Of a stretch of DNA of 26,222 bases, positions 14,202-25,841 are shown one piece after another. The DNA comes from Tieghemiomyces parasiticus (taxonomy: Eukaryota; Kickxellomycota; Dimargaritomycetes; Dimargaritales; Dimargaritaceae), in NCBI GenBank assembly GCA_027575765.1, contig JANBPT010000498.1, positions 1 to 26,222 on the forward strand, in the 5' to 3' direction. The position numbers were made by a program, and so were the translations under genes. Numbering within the stretch: the stretch's first letter is position 1; the number at the start of each line of letters is the position of its first letter. Below the pieces are notes generated by a model, which saw only the letters and a list, made by a program, of their open reading frames with translations, was not told the DNA's origin and ran no database searches.

Positions 14202-17200
14202 TGTTGGGGAAGCGTGTTGGAGTGGTTTAAGTAGGCGTGTGTATAAAGCACTTCGGGTAGAAGTGGGATGGCAGGGGCGGACGTGATGAGATATCTCAGT
14301 GGATAAGCAATTAGGCCAAGGTGCGAAAACACGTTGGCTTTTATAGAGCCGAATCCGCCATCCGCCAGGGCCCATATTTCAGAGCCGGGGAGTGGGCGCC
14401 GCCGTGGAAAACGTTGTCAGGGCTGAGCGATGGTGGACCAAAATAGAACCATCAGATGGATCAACGGCTAGGAACTAGCGCCACCTGACGATACCGGGGC
14501 CATATAGAAGCGCTAGGTTCGAACCAGAGAGAATGAGAAAGTATAAAAATGCGAAGGAGCGGAGGAAGTACGGAGAGTTACACCATGGCTCTGGTACCAT
14601 CATGTTGAAACCCTGTCCATTGACGTCGCTGGACAGGCTATTTTTCCTTGATGGCAGGTTCACACCGACGCCCCATTCCTCCTCGGAGGAGTTTGGGTGG
14701 ACGAGGACTTCGGTGCTCGTAAGTCTGCCGCATCGATCTCATTCATTTCTCTCACTGAATTTTCCTTCTTAATTGTCATTACTACGGATACCGTCGACCT
14801 TACCACTTGTCGTTGGGGCGGTGGGGTGCGTGATCAGCCCATGGAGGGGAGGGAACCCAGATCAACGAAAACGGAAGGGAGTACCGGTACGTTGAATGGC
14901 TGGCGCTGGTGACATGTGGAAGGGCGGCGTGACTAATAATAGCCGACGTGGTACCGTCCTTTACGCTTACGTGACACTGGCCTATATGATGAGCGATAGC
15001 AGGGCCAGGGTAATACGAGGTAGCGGCGGTCAGTCTCCCTGGCGTCCATCATGTCAGTTCCAGTAGTCATTGAAGAGTGTGAATGACGGAAGCGAAATGT
15101 GAAATAGGGAAGGAGTGGCGTTATTGGTTGTGGCGAACGTTAATTTAGTGAAACTTAAGCCACTCTACTGCCAGGGTATACATTGTCCTACCATTGGTGC
15201 AATGAAACAGGCACAGGACGGTAGACCTAAGATTGAATTTCCGGCATGGAAGGGGTTGGCCCGGCGCTTGCGCAGCCTCTTCATTCCGGTAAGCTCTCAT
15301 CCGTAATAGCTCTTTTCTTAAACAGAAATATTGAAGATTATCTCACATCGCGAGGAAGGCTATGGTCTGTGGTCCAACGGCACAGGCCAAGAAGTAGTAG
15401 AGAACCGTTAGGCTAGGTATAAGCCGAAATTTTTACCTCTCAATAGCTGACTTACTCTTGATCAGCGTAGCATGGGTAAGTTCGGTGTACTGGTGCTATT
15501 TATCGCATTGAAAACATTTAAACCGTCGTCCAGAACGTATAGAAAGAGCGAATTCGATGCTCAATACGTGAATAGATAAGGCTATGCTAGGTGAAATGTC
15601 GGAGGTGAAATGAAGAGTTTTATTAGAAGTGCAAGTGTAGAAAAGTAACGGAATCGTTTCACAATCGGCGTGATGTGGGCCTCAAAAGCTGGAGGGCGGT
15701 TGGCCTTGGTGCGTTCGTAGCTAGGAGTGAATACTCTTGGTGAGACCTCAGTCAGATGGGCTTCGATGGAAGGCCGTGGAGCCTCTGATGCAAGGTTAAC
15801 ATAAGTTAGGCATGTTAAGGTGACCAATCCGAGGCTTTCGGGCGGGCGTCTAGGTGTAGAAACAATGTAGCTGGCTACAGGAGATACCCACATGCCTCTT
15901 TTGGGTACCACAATAATTATTTTGCAATTAATCGCTTCCGTTTTCAGAATTATTGTCAATTTAGGTCTGACTGCGAAAGAAAAATGAAGTGAACAGGGCA
16001 GGGCCACAGGGTAAAGCAAGGTGCGACAGTGACGGTGAAACTGCACCTTGGCAACCAATGGAGCAATGTAGTTTCCTACTTGATGCCATAGTAACCCCCC
16101 CCTACCCTTGCACGCTCGTACCGTGTCTGCCGTTTACCAGAATAACCTTCACATTATAAAAATCCCGCAATTGAATCAGGCTGGATCTCTGTAGGAAGTA
16201 TCCTGTGCCCTGCCATCCCGGCCGGATTCTCACCAACTGTTGTATTGGCCCATTTACTATGCTTGATCGCAATTTAAGGGCCTTTATAATTACTTTGGAG
16301 TACTCCTTATAGCTGAGAATAACATGCCATAATTCGTTCACCGCCACCCTCGCCCCTGTCCTTGCCCTTTGTCTGCAATAACCTGACGAATCACCGCCCT
16401 TAATGCAGCGATATGGTTAGCGGCGCCTGCTAATCCGAAGACTTCCGGCCTAAACAAGGGTTAACAATGAAGGATAGAGGTAATGGCTGCTATGATACAT
16501 GCCAACATGGAGAACTTCACTACGGGGCACAGGATAGAAAAAGTTTACCAAGTGGACCAAACCAGCGATGGACATGCAGGGTCCATTCTTTGGTGCCAAA
16601 ATTTTGCCTGACGTTGCCTGGGCAGATCCTAGCCATGTTAGTGCCCGTTTCTTGAAGGACTAGCGTGAAGGTTTGAAGCCGACTCCCTTTGACGATCTAC
16701 CCCGGCCATGTCCATCTGGGAAATTCTTTCACCAAAGTTCCTGAAAAGGAATGCAAGAAGGGTGGTTTTTGGAGATGGGATTGATTAAATTGGCGAGTCG
16801 ACAAAATCTAGCACACTTCATTATTTTCAGCGCTTCAACCCCCCCCCGCATTCTCCAGGAACAGCTAGATGCCCTTAATCAAACGAGTCGCGCCATAACC
16901 TCCCCCAAACGAACTTCGAAAATTTCCCCCCTCCCCTTCTCTTAGGGCTGGCAATAGGGGGGAATAGTAGGATGGAATTGCCATTCACCCCTAACTTCAC
17001 TCTTTGTCATCAATATCTGGCTCATTCTATGCTTGATGGCAATGGTGTAGAGTATTCTGACATTAGTTGCATGCACTTGACCTTTGATCCATGGCCTCTT
17101 AAGCAGGGCACCAGAGAACCATCTATTCGAACGGGGTGTTTAACGCGGCCCGATACCGTTATTACACTACCTTACCACCGGCTTAAATACCACCTATCTC

Positions 17201-18255
17201 ACCTCGCTGGCACTGTCATTCGAATCCTTCCTCAACCCTTATCACCCCGCCCCTCACCTTATGTGGAAACTGAGACCGAACCTTTAGAATCCTTTTACTG
17301 AAAAGGCGCGCTGTAGGTATCCGATCCCCATGCTGGTCGGGGTGACAGCCCCCCCCCCGGAGAGTTACCACTCGACCTAACCGTTAGTAACAGGGGCTTT
17401 GACTTCCATTAAAATGGGGAGCGAGCCGGACGAGCTTATACCCTATTCTGCCCTTCCGCCTAACCGTTCATTTCCCCCTCCTCCGTTTTCCGATGCCGAC
17501 TGATCCCCAATTATCGCCAGTCATGAGTTTCATATCCCTAATAGTGACGACCGCATGAAGAAGACCCGATTTATGGTGATTGAGACCTACAAAGGAATAG
17601 AGGCGGGTGGTGGACTTTCGCTCCGGAGCGGTGGAAGGATAATGGTGATAGAAAGAAGGGAAATGTGGCGTGTCCTATTTACCACGACTGCCGGGTTTAA
17701 CTTTCCGGCCAGGCTAGTTGACAGCATCATACTTCCAAATTAAGGTTAATGACGCGACGTGCCTCATCCGTCGCCGTTCAAACTTTATTCAACCGTCTTA
17801 AAGAAAGTACAGTTTAAATGTGCGAGCATAGCCGACGGCACTTCTCGGTTAGTGCCTTTGAAATGGTTTTTCATTTTGGTACGGGTCATTCGGGGGAGCA
17901 GATTAAGTAATCTATAAACTGACAATCATCGGACAATTGGCATGCCATAATTTGGAAACCAGAAGAAAAAACACGAGCCATGGTGATCCGACGGGATGTA
18001 GATTCACTCGGGACACATAGTATCAATGTACCTCTCTGTCTAGGTGACAGAAGTTCCCGATTGACCTTGTGCGATGTAGTATCAGATCAAACAAATTTGG
18101 CACCCAACGGGATACTGAACACCGACAGATAAAACGACAGGTGAGGACTTGAGGTGTGAAGGAAGAGGAGGACGATCCACCTGTCATAACTAATCCGGCG
18201 CGCACCAGAATATAAATGTTTAGGCCTGCACATCGTCAGCCTCCCACCGTGTAGG
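14202..18255. other. Gene-poor region, no supported gene
   Basis: After the promoter of the preceding gene I find no coding region I would defend. The longest frame is 158 codons on the minus strand at 15582-16058; it has no recognisable domain and begins without a good context. C homopolymers occur at 16095-16102 (8), 16839-16847 (9) and 17349-17358 (10). A GTAAGT site at about 14719 follows a short open frame and could be a small exon, but no partner exon is clear. Confidence 0.5.
14338..14345 (-). promoter_or_regulatory. Putative TATA box for the two-exon gene
   Basis: Minus-strand TATAAAAG, a full consensus, about 137 bp upstream of the ATG at 14201. The spacing is similar to the NRPS box, which supports the chosen start. 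Confidence 0.5.
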
Positions 18256-18426
18256 ATGTCCACTAAATCTGCAATTAACCTAGAACCAGACGCCACTTTC
18301 TCTATTTCCACGCGACGCACCCTGGTCTTGGAGATGGACATGTTTTGGGTGGCTTGCAGTGGACGGATCCGTGTCAAAGTGACAATGGGTATGTGTATAA
18401 TAGGGCATAGCGAAGGGAGGAGGTAA
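18256..18426 (+). CDS. Weak small ORF, 56 residues, possible first exon
   Basis: ATG to TAA, 56 codons. The encoded peptide begins MSTKSAINLEPDATFSI and has a mixed composition that looks more protein-like than most frames here. TATAAAT at 18211-18217 lies 45 bp upstream. The end overlaps a donor-like AG-GTAAGG at 18421-18427, so it could be a first exon. Against it, a 96-codon frame on the opposite strand (18087-18377) also looks protein-like, so the strand is uncertain and neither may be real. Confidence 0.15.
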   Translation: MSTKSAINLEPDATFSISTRRTLVLEMDMFWVACSGRIRVKVTMGMCIIGHSEGRR

Positions 18427-19302
18427 GGGAGAAGGTGTCAAACACTAGATTTTCTACGACCCAAGCAAAGCATCATTTGAAAATTCCAAAATTAAAAAAG
18501 GGGGGGCTGCGGTACTAGTTCAGTACTTGGCTTGACAGATAGGTGGATCTCGGTCGCCAGCAAGGTGTCAATGGAGCACAGCCGTCTCACAAAAGGGTTC
18601 GTCTGGAAAGGAATTGACCACCAGAAATAATGTAGTGTTAATCCCAGCCGTTCGTTGTGAAGGTTAGAAGGCGAAATAAATCAATTGTGCGGCCTCCCCA
18701 GCCGCATGGAATGCCAGTTGGGGAAAATGCGCCGACCTATGGAATTGATGCTGGAGAGACGCCAATGCCTATATTATACTACATGCCTGTCCCAAATTAG
18801 TCAGTTGGGGTCAGGTTCCCAAGCCGACTGTATATGGGATCCCACGAACCTGGGCGAGAGAAAGTCCGCTACTGCCGTTTTCCTGCTATTTGCGCCCCTC
18901 CCCTCTATTATGGAGCCAAATACCACGGTTACCTTCTTCCGCGTACTCTGACTGTGAACGGACCGGATTCCACGGCGGACCGTCCCCTACATCTGTTGGT
19001 GATGAACAATACAAAGTGGGTAAATAAAGTGGCACGCCAAGGGAACCCCAGAATATGGTGGCAGTGGAGCTATAGAGGTTCGTTGTTCCCAACCTTTCGA
19101 ACCGAGTAGCCGCCCAGCATTTAGTGATTGGCAGTTTCTCCGCTGTCACATGTTATATTAAAAACGAAAGTTTAGATTAAAAGGTAACGGGGAACGACAC
19201 GAAGGGGAGTTGGGGGGATCATTAGCCTTACTATTAGAGAGCCAGCCAGGATTCTAGAACGCTTCTAGTTTCTCTGAAGAAATGGCGTCGGTATTAAAAT
19301 GA
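18427..19302. other. No recognisable feature
   Basis: Mixed composition with a G7 run at 18500-18506 after an A run. The open frames of fewer than 95 codons overlap one another on both strands and show no motif. Confidence 0.45.
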
Positions 19303-19834
19303 AACCGCCGAAGTAAAGGAGGGGGACGGGCAGCAGGAGGCTATCTATCAAGCCACCATTTTTTTCACCGTCCTTCGGGCACGGCCACCATCTGCACTAC
19401 CTTCCTTCTGAATACCATTGTCTCCGCCATCCCCAATGTGTCCGTACAATACGAGAACCCCTGATTAGTGACCTAACCCACGGCTGTCCTGGAAGGTGCC
19501 CCCCCATTTGGCCGTCTGATGCTACAGTATCGTCTTGGAATCGACCCCAGCCGTGCCGCCTTGTCCACCCAGACCGCCAATGGCCTCCTAACCTGCATCT
19601 TCCAGCCGAGAGCCAGGTATCCCAAGTAGTAGTGCTGCAGGTGAGCCGGTCGCCACTACTTTACCTGGGACATCACGTGGGGGTGCCAAGCCTGCTGATG
19701 GACACACTTTGAAGCCAGGCCGACAGATCCGGCGCACGGGAGTACCCCGTGTCACATTCTCTCTAGGACCTGTCGGTCGCGGAGCTCAGGCATCTGTACA
19801 TGAAGCCGGTGGATTGGTTAAAAAAACACTGTAA
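19303..19834 (+). pseudogene. Coding-like but broken GC-rich segment, unknown product
   Basis: Three pieces look coded. Frame 1 at 19303-19464 includes TICTTFLLNTIVSAIPNVSV and stops at TGA. The same frame resumes at 19477-19629 with GAPPFGRLMLQYRLGIDPSR and a C-rich third position. A second frame, 19592-19834, is Ser/Ala/Gly/Pro-rich then basic (LKPGRQIRRTGVPRVTFSLG). Two stops (TGA, TAA) and a frame change separate them. None starts with a usable ATG. This would fit a decayed gene, or exons whose introns I cannot place. A third frame is also open for about 130 codons here because the segment is GC-rich, so chance is a real alternative. I recognise no family. Confidence 0.25.
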
Positions 19835-20370
19835 ACGACTGGCCACAAGCTTATCATACTGCTCTCCCTTCCCCCTTCCCCTCACCTTGCTGTCGAAAGC
19901 CAACCGTCAGACGGTGAAGGAGCCGAATATCACTTCACTTTACACAGCGAGCCAGATTCCCCGAGGGGTGAGGCCGGGTGTAGCCCCTCCCCCGAAGGCT
20001 GAATGTTGCCGAAGCCAGAAGGGAGTGGGAAACCCCAGTCACTACTAGGACTACCGAAAGTCACATGCTGAGCTCAGTCGGACTTACAGACCGTATTGAA
20101 TCGGAAGTTGGCGCGTGTACTCCCTTCGACCGAAGAAACCGCTACAGATTACGTAACTCCCGGTATCGGATATTTTCTCCCCCCCCATACCCACCGATTA
20201 GAGAGGAAAAGAGAGTGCGGCCCACGGTGTGCTCCTGGCGGCAGCATCCTTTACGGCACCTAATACCTGTAGGTGTACGTGACAACGGGATTTTAGAGTA
20301 CCAATGCTAAATACTATTGCCTGGGCATTGCCTGCGTGACTGGTGGTGTACCTACACAGAGAGACATTAG

Positions 20371-20392
20371 TGTGTGGGTGTGGGTGTGTGTG
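20371..20392. repeat. TG-rich microsatellite
   Basis: An imperfect TG tract with interspersed GGG, 22 bases long. Confidence 0.7.
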
Positions 20393-20716
20393 AATAGTGG
20401 TGTATAAAATGCCTAAATACCAATGGATAACCTCTACTCGAGCCATAATTAAAGGTGGGAAGAAGAGGACTTAAAACACCACGAGATATTGCAACCAGCG
20501 CTTTCAGGTGAGCAGGACGTACAATCGGAAAAGGTGCCATATCAGTCATGCACAGGTGCAGGAATTTCAATGCAAGGGAGGCCGTGAACCACTCCCCCTT
20601 CCTTCCTTTTCGTACTACCCGAAAGTGTCAAACGGGCCCCGCCAAAGGGGCCTTGCATGGCAATTGTGGATGGAAGGCTGCAAGGGATTCTGATCCCTGA
20701 CAAGGGAGTCGAGACC

Positions 20717-20740
20717 GAGAAATAGAGAAATGGAGAAATG
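20717..20740. repeat. Short tandem repeat, three 8-bp units
   Basis: GAGAAATA followed by two copies of GAGAAATG, running straight into a G8 tract at 20740-20747. Confidence 0.7.
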
Positions 20741-21656
20741 GGGGGGGAGGGAAGAGGGTCTATCTCACATTCCGTGTTGCAATGGCCGACCCCAAAGGAT
20801 GGCTTGAGGGAGGGGTTGAGAGAAAGAGTAGCCGCCAGTTCGGGCATTAATGCGTGTTAGGCCTGATGAGTTAGTGGGGTAGATGAGCTGGATGAAGACA
20901 GAAGGGGAGGGGCGATAGCGGAACGTCCGGACGGATGAAATTGACCATAATAACGGTATCCATCAGAGATGCAGGCCCGTTTCATTTACGACAACCCCGG
21001 CGCCTTGCTATCCTGATCTACGTGATACCCTCCCCCTCCCTGTCCACCTCAACCTGCATTCCTCCACTGGTTAATTAGACTTAACCGCGGCGATAGGACA
21101 TTTTCTAGGAAAAGTTTCAAGGGAGGAGGAGGGGGTGCACCCTCCCCCCCCTTCCCATCGGGAACCAGCCATCCCCACGGCTGGGCGGGGGTAGCAATTA
21201 TGCGTCCTGGAAGAGGGTAGGAATGATGGTGAGGAAAGGTGGTGTGAACGAGGGACAAAGGTTTCCACCACCGTTGGGGGTAGGTGAGAGCCTGAGGATA
21301 GAGAGGATAGACTCTCGGGACATCCCGGTAATGGTCTGTCAAATAGGGTTTTCACTCCTGCCCCCTCTCTTTCTTTTATAATTTCCCTCTATCCACTACC
21401 ATCGGCATCATGACGACCACTACATACCTATCCATTCCTAAACCGAATCAACAAGGTACCCACTGTTTACTGTCGCCGGTAATTCGTCTAGGGGTCTGCA
21501 TTTGTGAGTGTTAGGATGGCGCAGCGACCAAGGCAACGACTTTCCTCTCCCACCTTTTCCCAGTGTTGGGCCCTGAACAACACCAATTTGGTCCGGAATC
21601 CATTACAGTGCGCGATGATGATGGCCAATCTAGGAAAAAGATCAGCCATTACCGTG

Positions 21657-21672
21657 GAGAGAGAGAGAGAGA
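21657..21672. repeat. GA microsatellite, 8 units
   Basis: Eight uninterrupted GA dinucleotides. Confidence 0.85.
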
Positions 21673-23418
21673 AGGTCTGTGAGGTGCAAAGACCCTGGGG
21701 AAATTTCATATCCCCCCCTCCGCCCCAACCCGTAAAGCACGGGACTTACCATGGTACCTCGCCTCCGCTCATCTATACAGCCAAATGTAGGAACTATCCG
21801 TAGCCAGGTGAGCATTAACCCCCCGAAAAGGATACGGTGGCGGGAAGGAACCCCTTGCGGCCAAGACCACATGTAGAGCATGCTAAATGGTTTTTGAGGA
21901 TGGTCAGGGAAAAGACTAAAGGTCCATCTGTTCTAGCCTAAAGAGACTTCTCACAAAACGGTGAAATGGGAGGAGAGTATGCTTTTAACTTAGTTATATT
22001 ACCCCAAACGTGAGACAGCACAATAGCCATGACCGTCGGACTAGTTGAGCGTACGTGGATTATGAAGGGGGGGCGAGCGAGCCGGCACTCACCGCTGTTG
22101 TAGTCACGCTACCTGATCAGCGCGCGTACGGTCCGGGTGCATTAGGATAGAGGGGGTGAAGTGTCCGGGTAGAAGAAGAAGAAAAAAGTGGGAGGCGGAG
22201 GCAACTACATCAGGAAACTCGGCCGACCGGGATACCCCGATTCTGCCCTTGACGCGTCTCCCAGTGCGCTATGTAGCTTCCCTGATCCTAACCGAATAAT
22301 GGGTGGGCGGGTGTGTGGTATATAGAGAGAGAATGGGGTGAGATCGATTAAGGTCGGACAAAAACAACGGCCACGGTTGCCCGAAATGGCGTAGTGAAAC
22401 CTGACACTCTTATTTACGAAGTGGAATGCAGTAACCCAAACGTATACCCAAGTAACCCCCCCCCATCCCCTCCATATGGACATTGATAGGCTGGCGCATC
22501 TTAGTATAGGCGCAGCCATGAATCAGTCCTTGACCATCGCATTTAAGGGCCCGGTATCGTCATTGTACCTATTCCTTCCCAACGATCTTCTCTAGAATTG
22601 CAGGAGACTACCAACCCTCGGTTTGAGTTGGGGGACGAGGGCAGGTGGGGGGGAGGAGAGGGCAATGGTAGGCTCAAGTATATGTCTTCCACTTAAAGAG
22701 ATCTCATGATGGTTAGGGTGGGGTAAAAGAAACGGGTCCAGATCCGGTGCCCGAGAGCGTGTGAAATGTTGCCCCCCCCCACGCTCCACTCTCTTCCCGG
22801 GCGTGATACTAAATTACCCCCCCCCCCACTGTTTACCCCGTCTTTGTACTGTTTCAGAACTTGACTTCAGCCCTCCCTGCGCCACCCAACCAACCATAAT
22901 TGGGTTTGTAGTAGAAGGCCTTGTCATACCAGAAGCCATTCATCCTTCAATTACCTAGAGGTGCCGGAGAATAGAGGAGGGAATGAAAAAGGTGAGCGGA
23001 TGGAATTGTTGGAGCACAAGGGGATGGGGAGGGCTCAGTGGCGCAGCTCAATCCCTCCCTCCCGTCCTCGACTTCATCCCGAGACTTCATGGCAGATGAC
23101 ACCGCCTCTCGTTTCGTTTTTTCGGCAGACTGCGGAATGAGGGAAAGGACATATGGACAGTGCGTTATCTTCCGGCCATCATTTGGGAACTATCAACCAT
23201 ATATACACACCCTGGAATGCTGAACTTTGGAGCCCCCCTGGGCCCGACAAGGCACGAAGGGTCCATTGTCGCACATCCTAACGTCATCTCAGTTGGTATA
23301 CCTTTAAAGCGAAGACCGCAGCGACTAGTATTAGCCCATTTGTCCTTCTCTCACCCGCAGTAAGACGGTAAGGATGATCCTTGGGGTCCGAAGTATCCAC
23401 CGCTCAGACCGTTCTTAA

Positions 23419-23634
23419 CGCCTCCCTCTCCCCGTCACACTCCACCGTGCCCGTTGCAAAAGGCTCTGCCCGTGTTATCCTCCTACTCCCCCACCCCATC
23501 TCCTCCCTCCCCTCGTACCATCTCACCCCATGACACGTGTGTGTTCGTCTAAGCAGCGCCTGCCCCTCTGGTCTCGTTCCTGTCCCTCTCTCCCACCATC
23601 ACAAGGAACCCTCGCCCCTCCCCACTTTTGGAAT
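23419..23634. repeat. Pyrimidine-rich tract
   Basis: About 215 bases dominated by C and T on the plus strand, with many CCTCCC and CCCACC blocks. Possibly a relic of a promoter CT-box or simple-sequence expansion. No gene follows it. Confidence 0.5.
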
Positions 23635-24431
23635 GATTCGAATGGCAAAACCGGAGGGCCTGTAGGGTATATATGTGTACTTATTCGCCAGGGTGGAATG
23701 TAACTCCTCCAAACCGGGTCCCCTGGGACCGAGGAAGTGGGGATGTAGAGGACCGGCTAGGTCTGAAGGGAAAAGATGGCTGAGTTCGACCCATTTCAGA
23801 GAATCAAATGAGAAAACTGGTCTAAGGTGGTCTGACCAGTGGGTAGATTCAATGTTATGGGCACTGGGTAGGGTCAGCAGTTTGTATCGTGCTACGCGTA
23901 CCTATAGCGAGACCCTAATGCAGGAGGCGGTGTAAGGATCGATAGCCCTTTCAGGGTAAATGATCTATCGGATAACCCCCCCTCACCACCATATACGGCA
24001 GGGAGGGTGATTACACGCGGTCGTCCGTTGTACAACTTAATACCACGTATTTGGTTGCGGCTCCTTGAGACGCTTTCGACATCCGGATCGATTGGGTGCT
24101 TGAACGAGAGCGATGAATTAGGGCTCTGATAGGGGCCATTTCTTTTTCTCTCTTTCTATACAGAGAGGTCGACTGCATAACAGTTCCGAGTTGCCCTTAG
24201 GTATATCGACAGGTCACAAGCGGTGACAGGTGTTTGGAATGTGCCCACGCCAACTAGTTTTACAGATGCTAGGAAAAACAACGCCCTATTAACAAGTAGA
24301 AGGGTACGCAAGGATTTCGTGCGGGTTTACTACACGACGAGGTATACCTGATTACCTCATGTGAATAGGTGCGTGACACCTACAATAACCCCAGCATAGA
24401 AGACGACTCGTGAGCTTCAATCCCCCCCCCT

Positions 24432-24469
24432 CCACCCCCCTCCCTCCCCGCAAGGAGGGTGGGGGGTGG
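24432..24469. repeat. GC-rich hairpin with G-quadruplex potential
   Basis: The left arm 24432-24447 (C-rich) and right arm 24454-24469 (GGAGGGTGGGGGGTGG) are reverse complements with one T-T mismatch in 16 pairs, around the 6-base loop CCGCAA. The right arm alone has G runs of 2, 3, 6 and then 3 (to 24470) separated by single bases, so it could also fold as a G-quadruplex. It is not followed by a T run and no gene ends just before it. Confidence 0.75.
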
Positions 24470-25135
24470 GCAATAAAGAGCGGGAGGAGGGAAAGCACAG
24501 CAATAGATTGGAGGTCTGGCTCTGACCTTGGCTAAATGGCCAATAAACCCACACCCTCCCCCTTTCCTCCTTCCACATCCCAAGGATCCTGAGGCACGAC
24601 CCTCGTAGTACATGGTGAGACTATAATAGCTAATGCTCAATGTAGATGTAAAAGCAACCTCAACCCCCTCCCCCTTTCCTCAACGTGTGTAGTACGTGAG
24701 GTGGTAAAATTGTGATCATATGCAAGGAATTAGTGCGAAGGTCGGGTGACATACCCTACGCCAGGGGGGGCCCCTTTGACAAGGGTAGATGCCGTCGGGC
24801 AGGCGTGCAAGGAAGGAGAAGGGGAGGAAGGGGAGGGAGGCATTGAGGTTACGGGGAATAATTGAGCAGCCGGCGCAGAAATAAAACGAAGCCATTTATT
24901 AAAAATTAATACTAAAAACCAACATTTATTATGGAAGCCACCTCCCTTGACCCGGGCATTAAGTGTTACCAACGTCACGTTCCAAAGTCGGACTGGCGTT
25001 TCGGATTAATTTCGAACCATTTGTACTCGCGATGGAGGGTCCAGAGCCTTATTAACTTTAAAGACTGCTCCAGCAGACCCTCCCACCCATATCTATACCG
25101 ATGTACATGACTGGAATGCATTATATTGTACTACC
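24470..25135. other. No recognisable gene
   Basis: Contains a run of G then C at about 24763-24774 and an AT-rich patch near 24880-24930. The open frames have no start, length or motif that supports them. Confidence 0.45.
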
Positions 25136-25285
25136 TCACCTCCCTCCTCCCCTATTGAACCCAGTGTTGACCAGTAGGTGCAACGTCAGATACCTTTTTT
25201 GTATACTGTGACCTTCTTCATTGGTGGCTGTCAGAGTTGAGAATAAAATGATGAGCGCCAAGGGAGGAGCAAAAAAAATAGCCAT
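25136..25285 (-). CDS. Weak candidate small secreted peptide, 49 residues
   Basis: From the ATG at 25285 to TGA. The first 19 residues (MAIFFAPPLALIILFSTLT) look like a signal peptide. A short acidic stretch (NEEGHSIQ) and a Lys-Arg pair follow, which would be a Kex2-type cut site releasing a peptide of about 18 residues with a GGGR end. The start context is poor (C at -3). A frame this short with a hydrophobic start can arise by chance. Confidence 0.2.
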   Translation of the reverse strand: MAIFFAPPLALIILFSTLTATNEEGHSIQKRYLTLHLLVNTGFNRGGGR

Positions 25286-25389
25286 TAGAAGCGACTCGTG
25301 TTTTAAAATCCCAACCAACTTCGCGCATGGAAATTGCACCAAGGAGTGACCTTATCGGGCAAGAAAATCAAAGGAGGTAACGCCACAGA

Positions 25390-25841
25390 GTTGTTGTTTT
25401 TTTTTTTTTAAAAAAAAAAGGAGGCAGAGTGAGAAGTGATGAATGGACCGGGCAGACCGAAAGAACATTACATGGCCTTTTGTTGATGGGACACGCCGTG
25501 GCCAGGGAGAGACCGTTGACCGAAGCTCACTGATATCCTAGTCACTCTTACACATTATGTCGCCGTCATTCCCACAGCAACGACCGCACCCGCCCACGGC
25601 TTCAGCACATGGACCCTCCTCCTGTTTCTCCTCCTCCGCTCCATTATTTCTCTACCTAGTAGTGCGGGGCCGGCGTTGCCGTCCTTTCCCCACTGCCCTC
25701 AAGAACGCCTCTCCTGTCACGATCCTGCATCGTCGTAATTTGCCCAACATATCCGGTTGGTTTCAGGTTGGTGTCATTTGAAACGAATGTATATATTTTT
25801 ATTTTATCTTATTTATTTTTTTAAAAAAAAAAACAACAACG
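25390..25841. repeat. Inverted T/A-tract pair, possible terminal repeats
   Basis: The left end 25390-25419 reads GTTGTTG, 13 T, 10 A. The right end 25816-25841, on the minus strand, reads CGTTGTTG, 11 T, 7 A. The ends face each other as inverted repeats about 450 bp apart, the size of a small MITE. Because they are low-complexity, this may be coincidence. No target-site duplication is obvious. Confidence 0.3.

Larger units (their letters stand above)
19835..24431. other. Gene-poor region rich in C/G homopolymers
   Basis: No supported gene. C or G runs of 7 or more occur at 20179-20186, 20740-20747, 21144-21151, 22456-22464, 22647-22653, 22772-22780, 22817-22827 (11 C) and 24422-24430, plus shorter ones. 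It also contains short tandem repeats (listed separately) and a pyrimidine-rich stretch at about 23419-23634. Confidence 0.5.

Noticed and set aside
14505..14535. GGTTCGAACC, a tRNA T-loop-like string
   Set aside because: The flanking bases do not form the five-pair T stem on either strand and no anticodon arm is found upstream. It is a palindrome by chance.
14533..14772. Possible small gene with TATAAAA, ATG and GTAAGT at about 14719
   Set aside because: The TATA lies only about 40-60 bp from the candidate ATGs and no acceptor leads to a second coding exon.
15582..16058. 158-codon minus-strand frame with two similar stretches (RPSIEAHLT, RPPAFEAHIT)
   Set aside because: No domain, poor start, no TATA-like box placed as in the real genes. 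The apparent internal repeat is too short to trust.
16250..17045. Short similar strings (CTATGCTTGAT.GCAAT; CATGCCATAATT repeated near 17940)
   Set aside because: Matches of 12-16 bases without extended similarity. Not enough to call a dispersed repeat.
25557..25781. Plus-strand frames with a leucine-rich hydrophobic stretch
   Set aside because: The frame with the hydrophobic segment has no ATG, and the ATG frame has no motif. They arise from CT-rich DNA.
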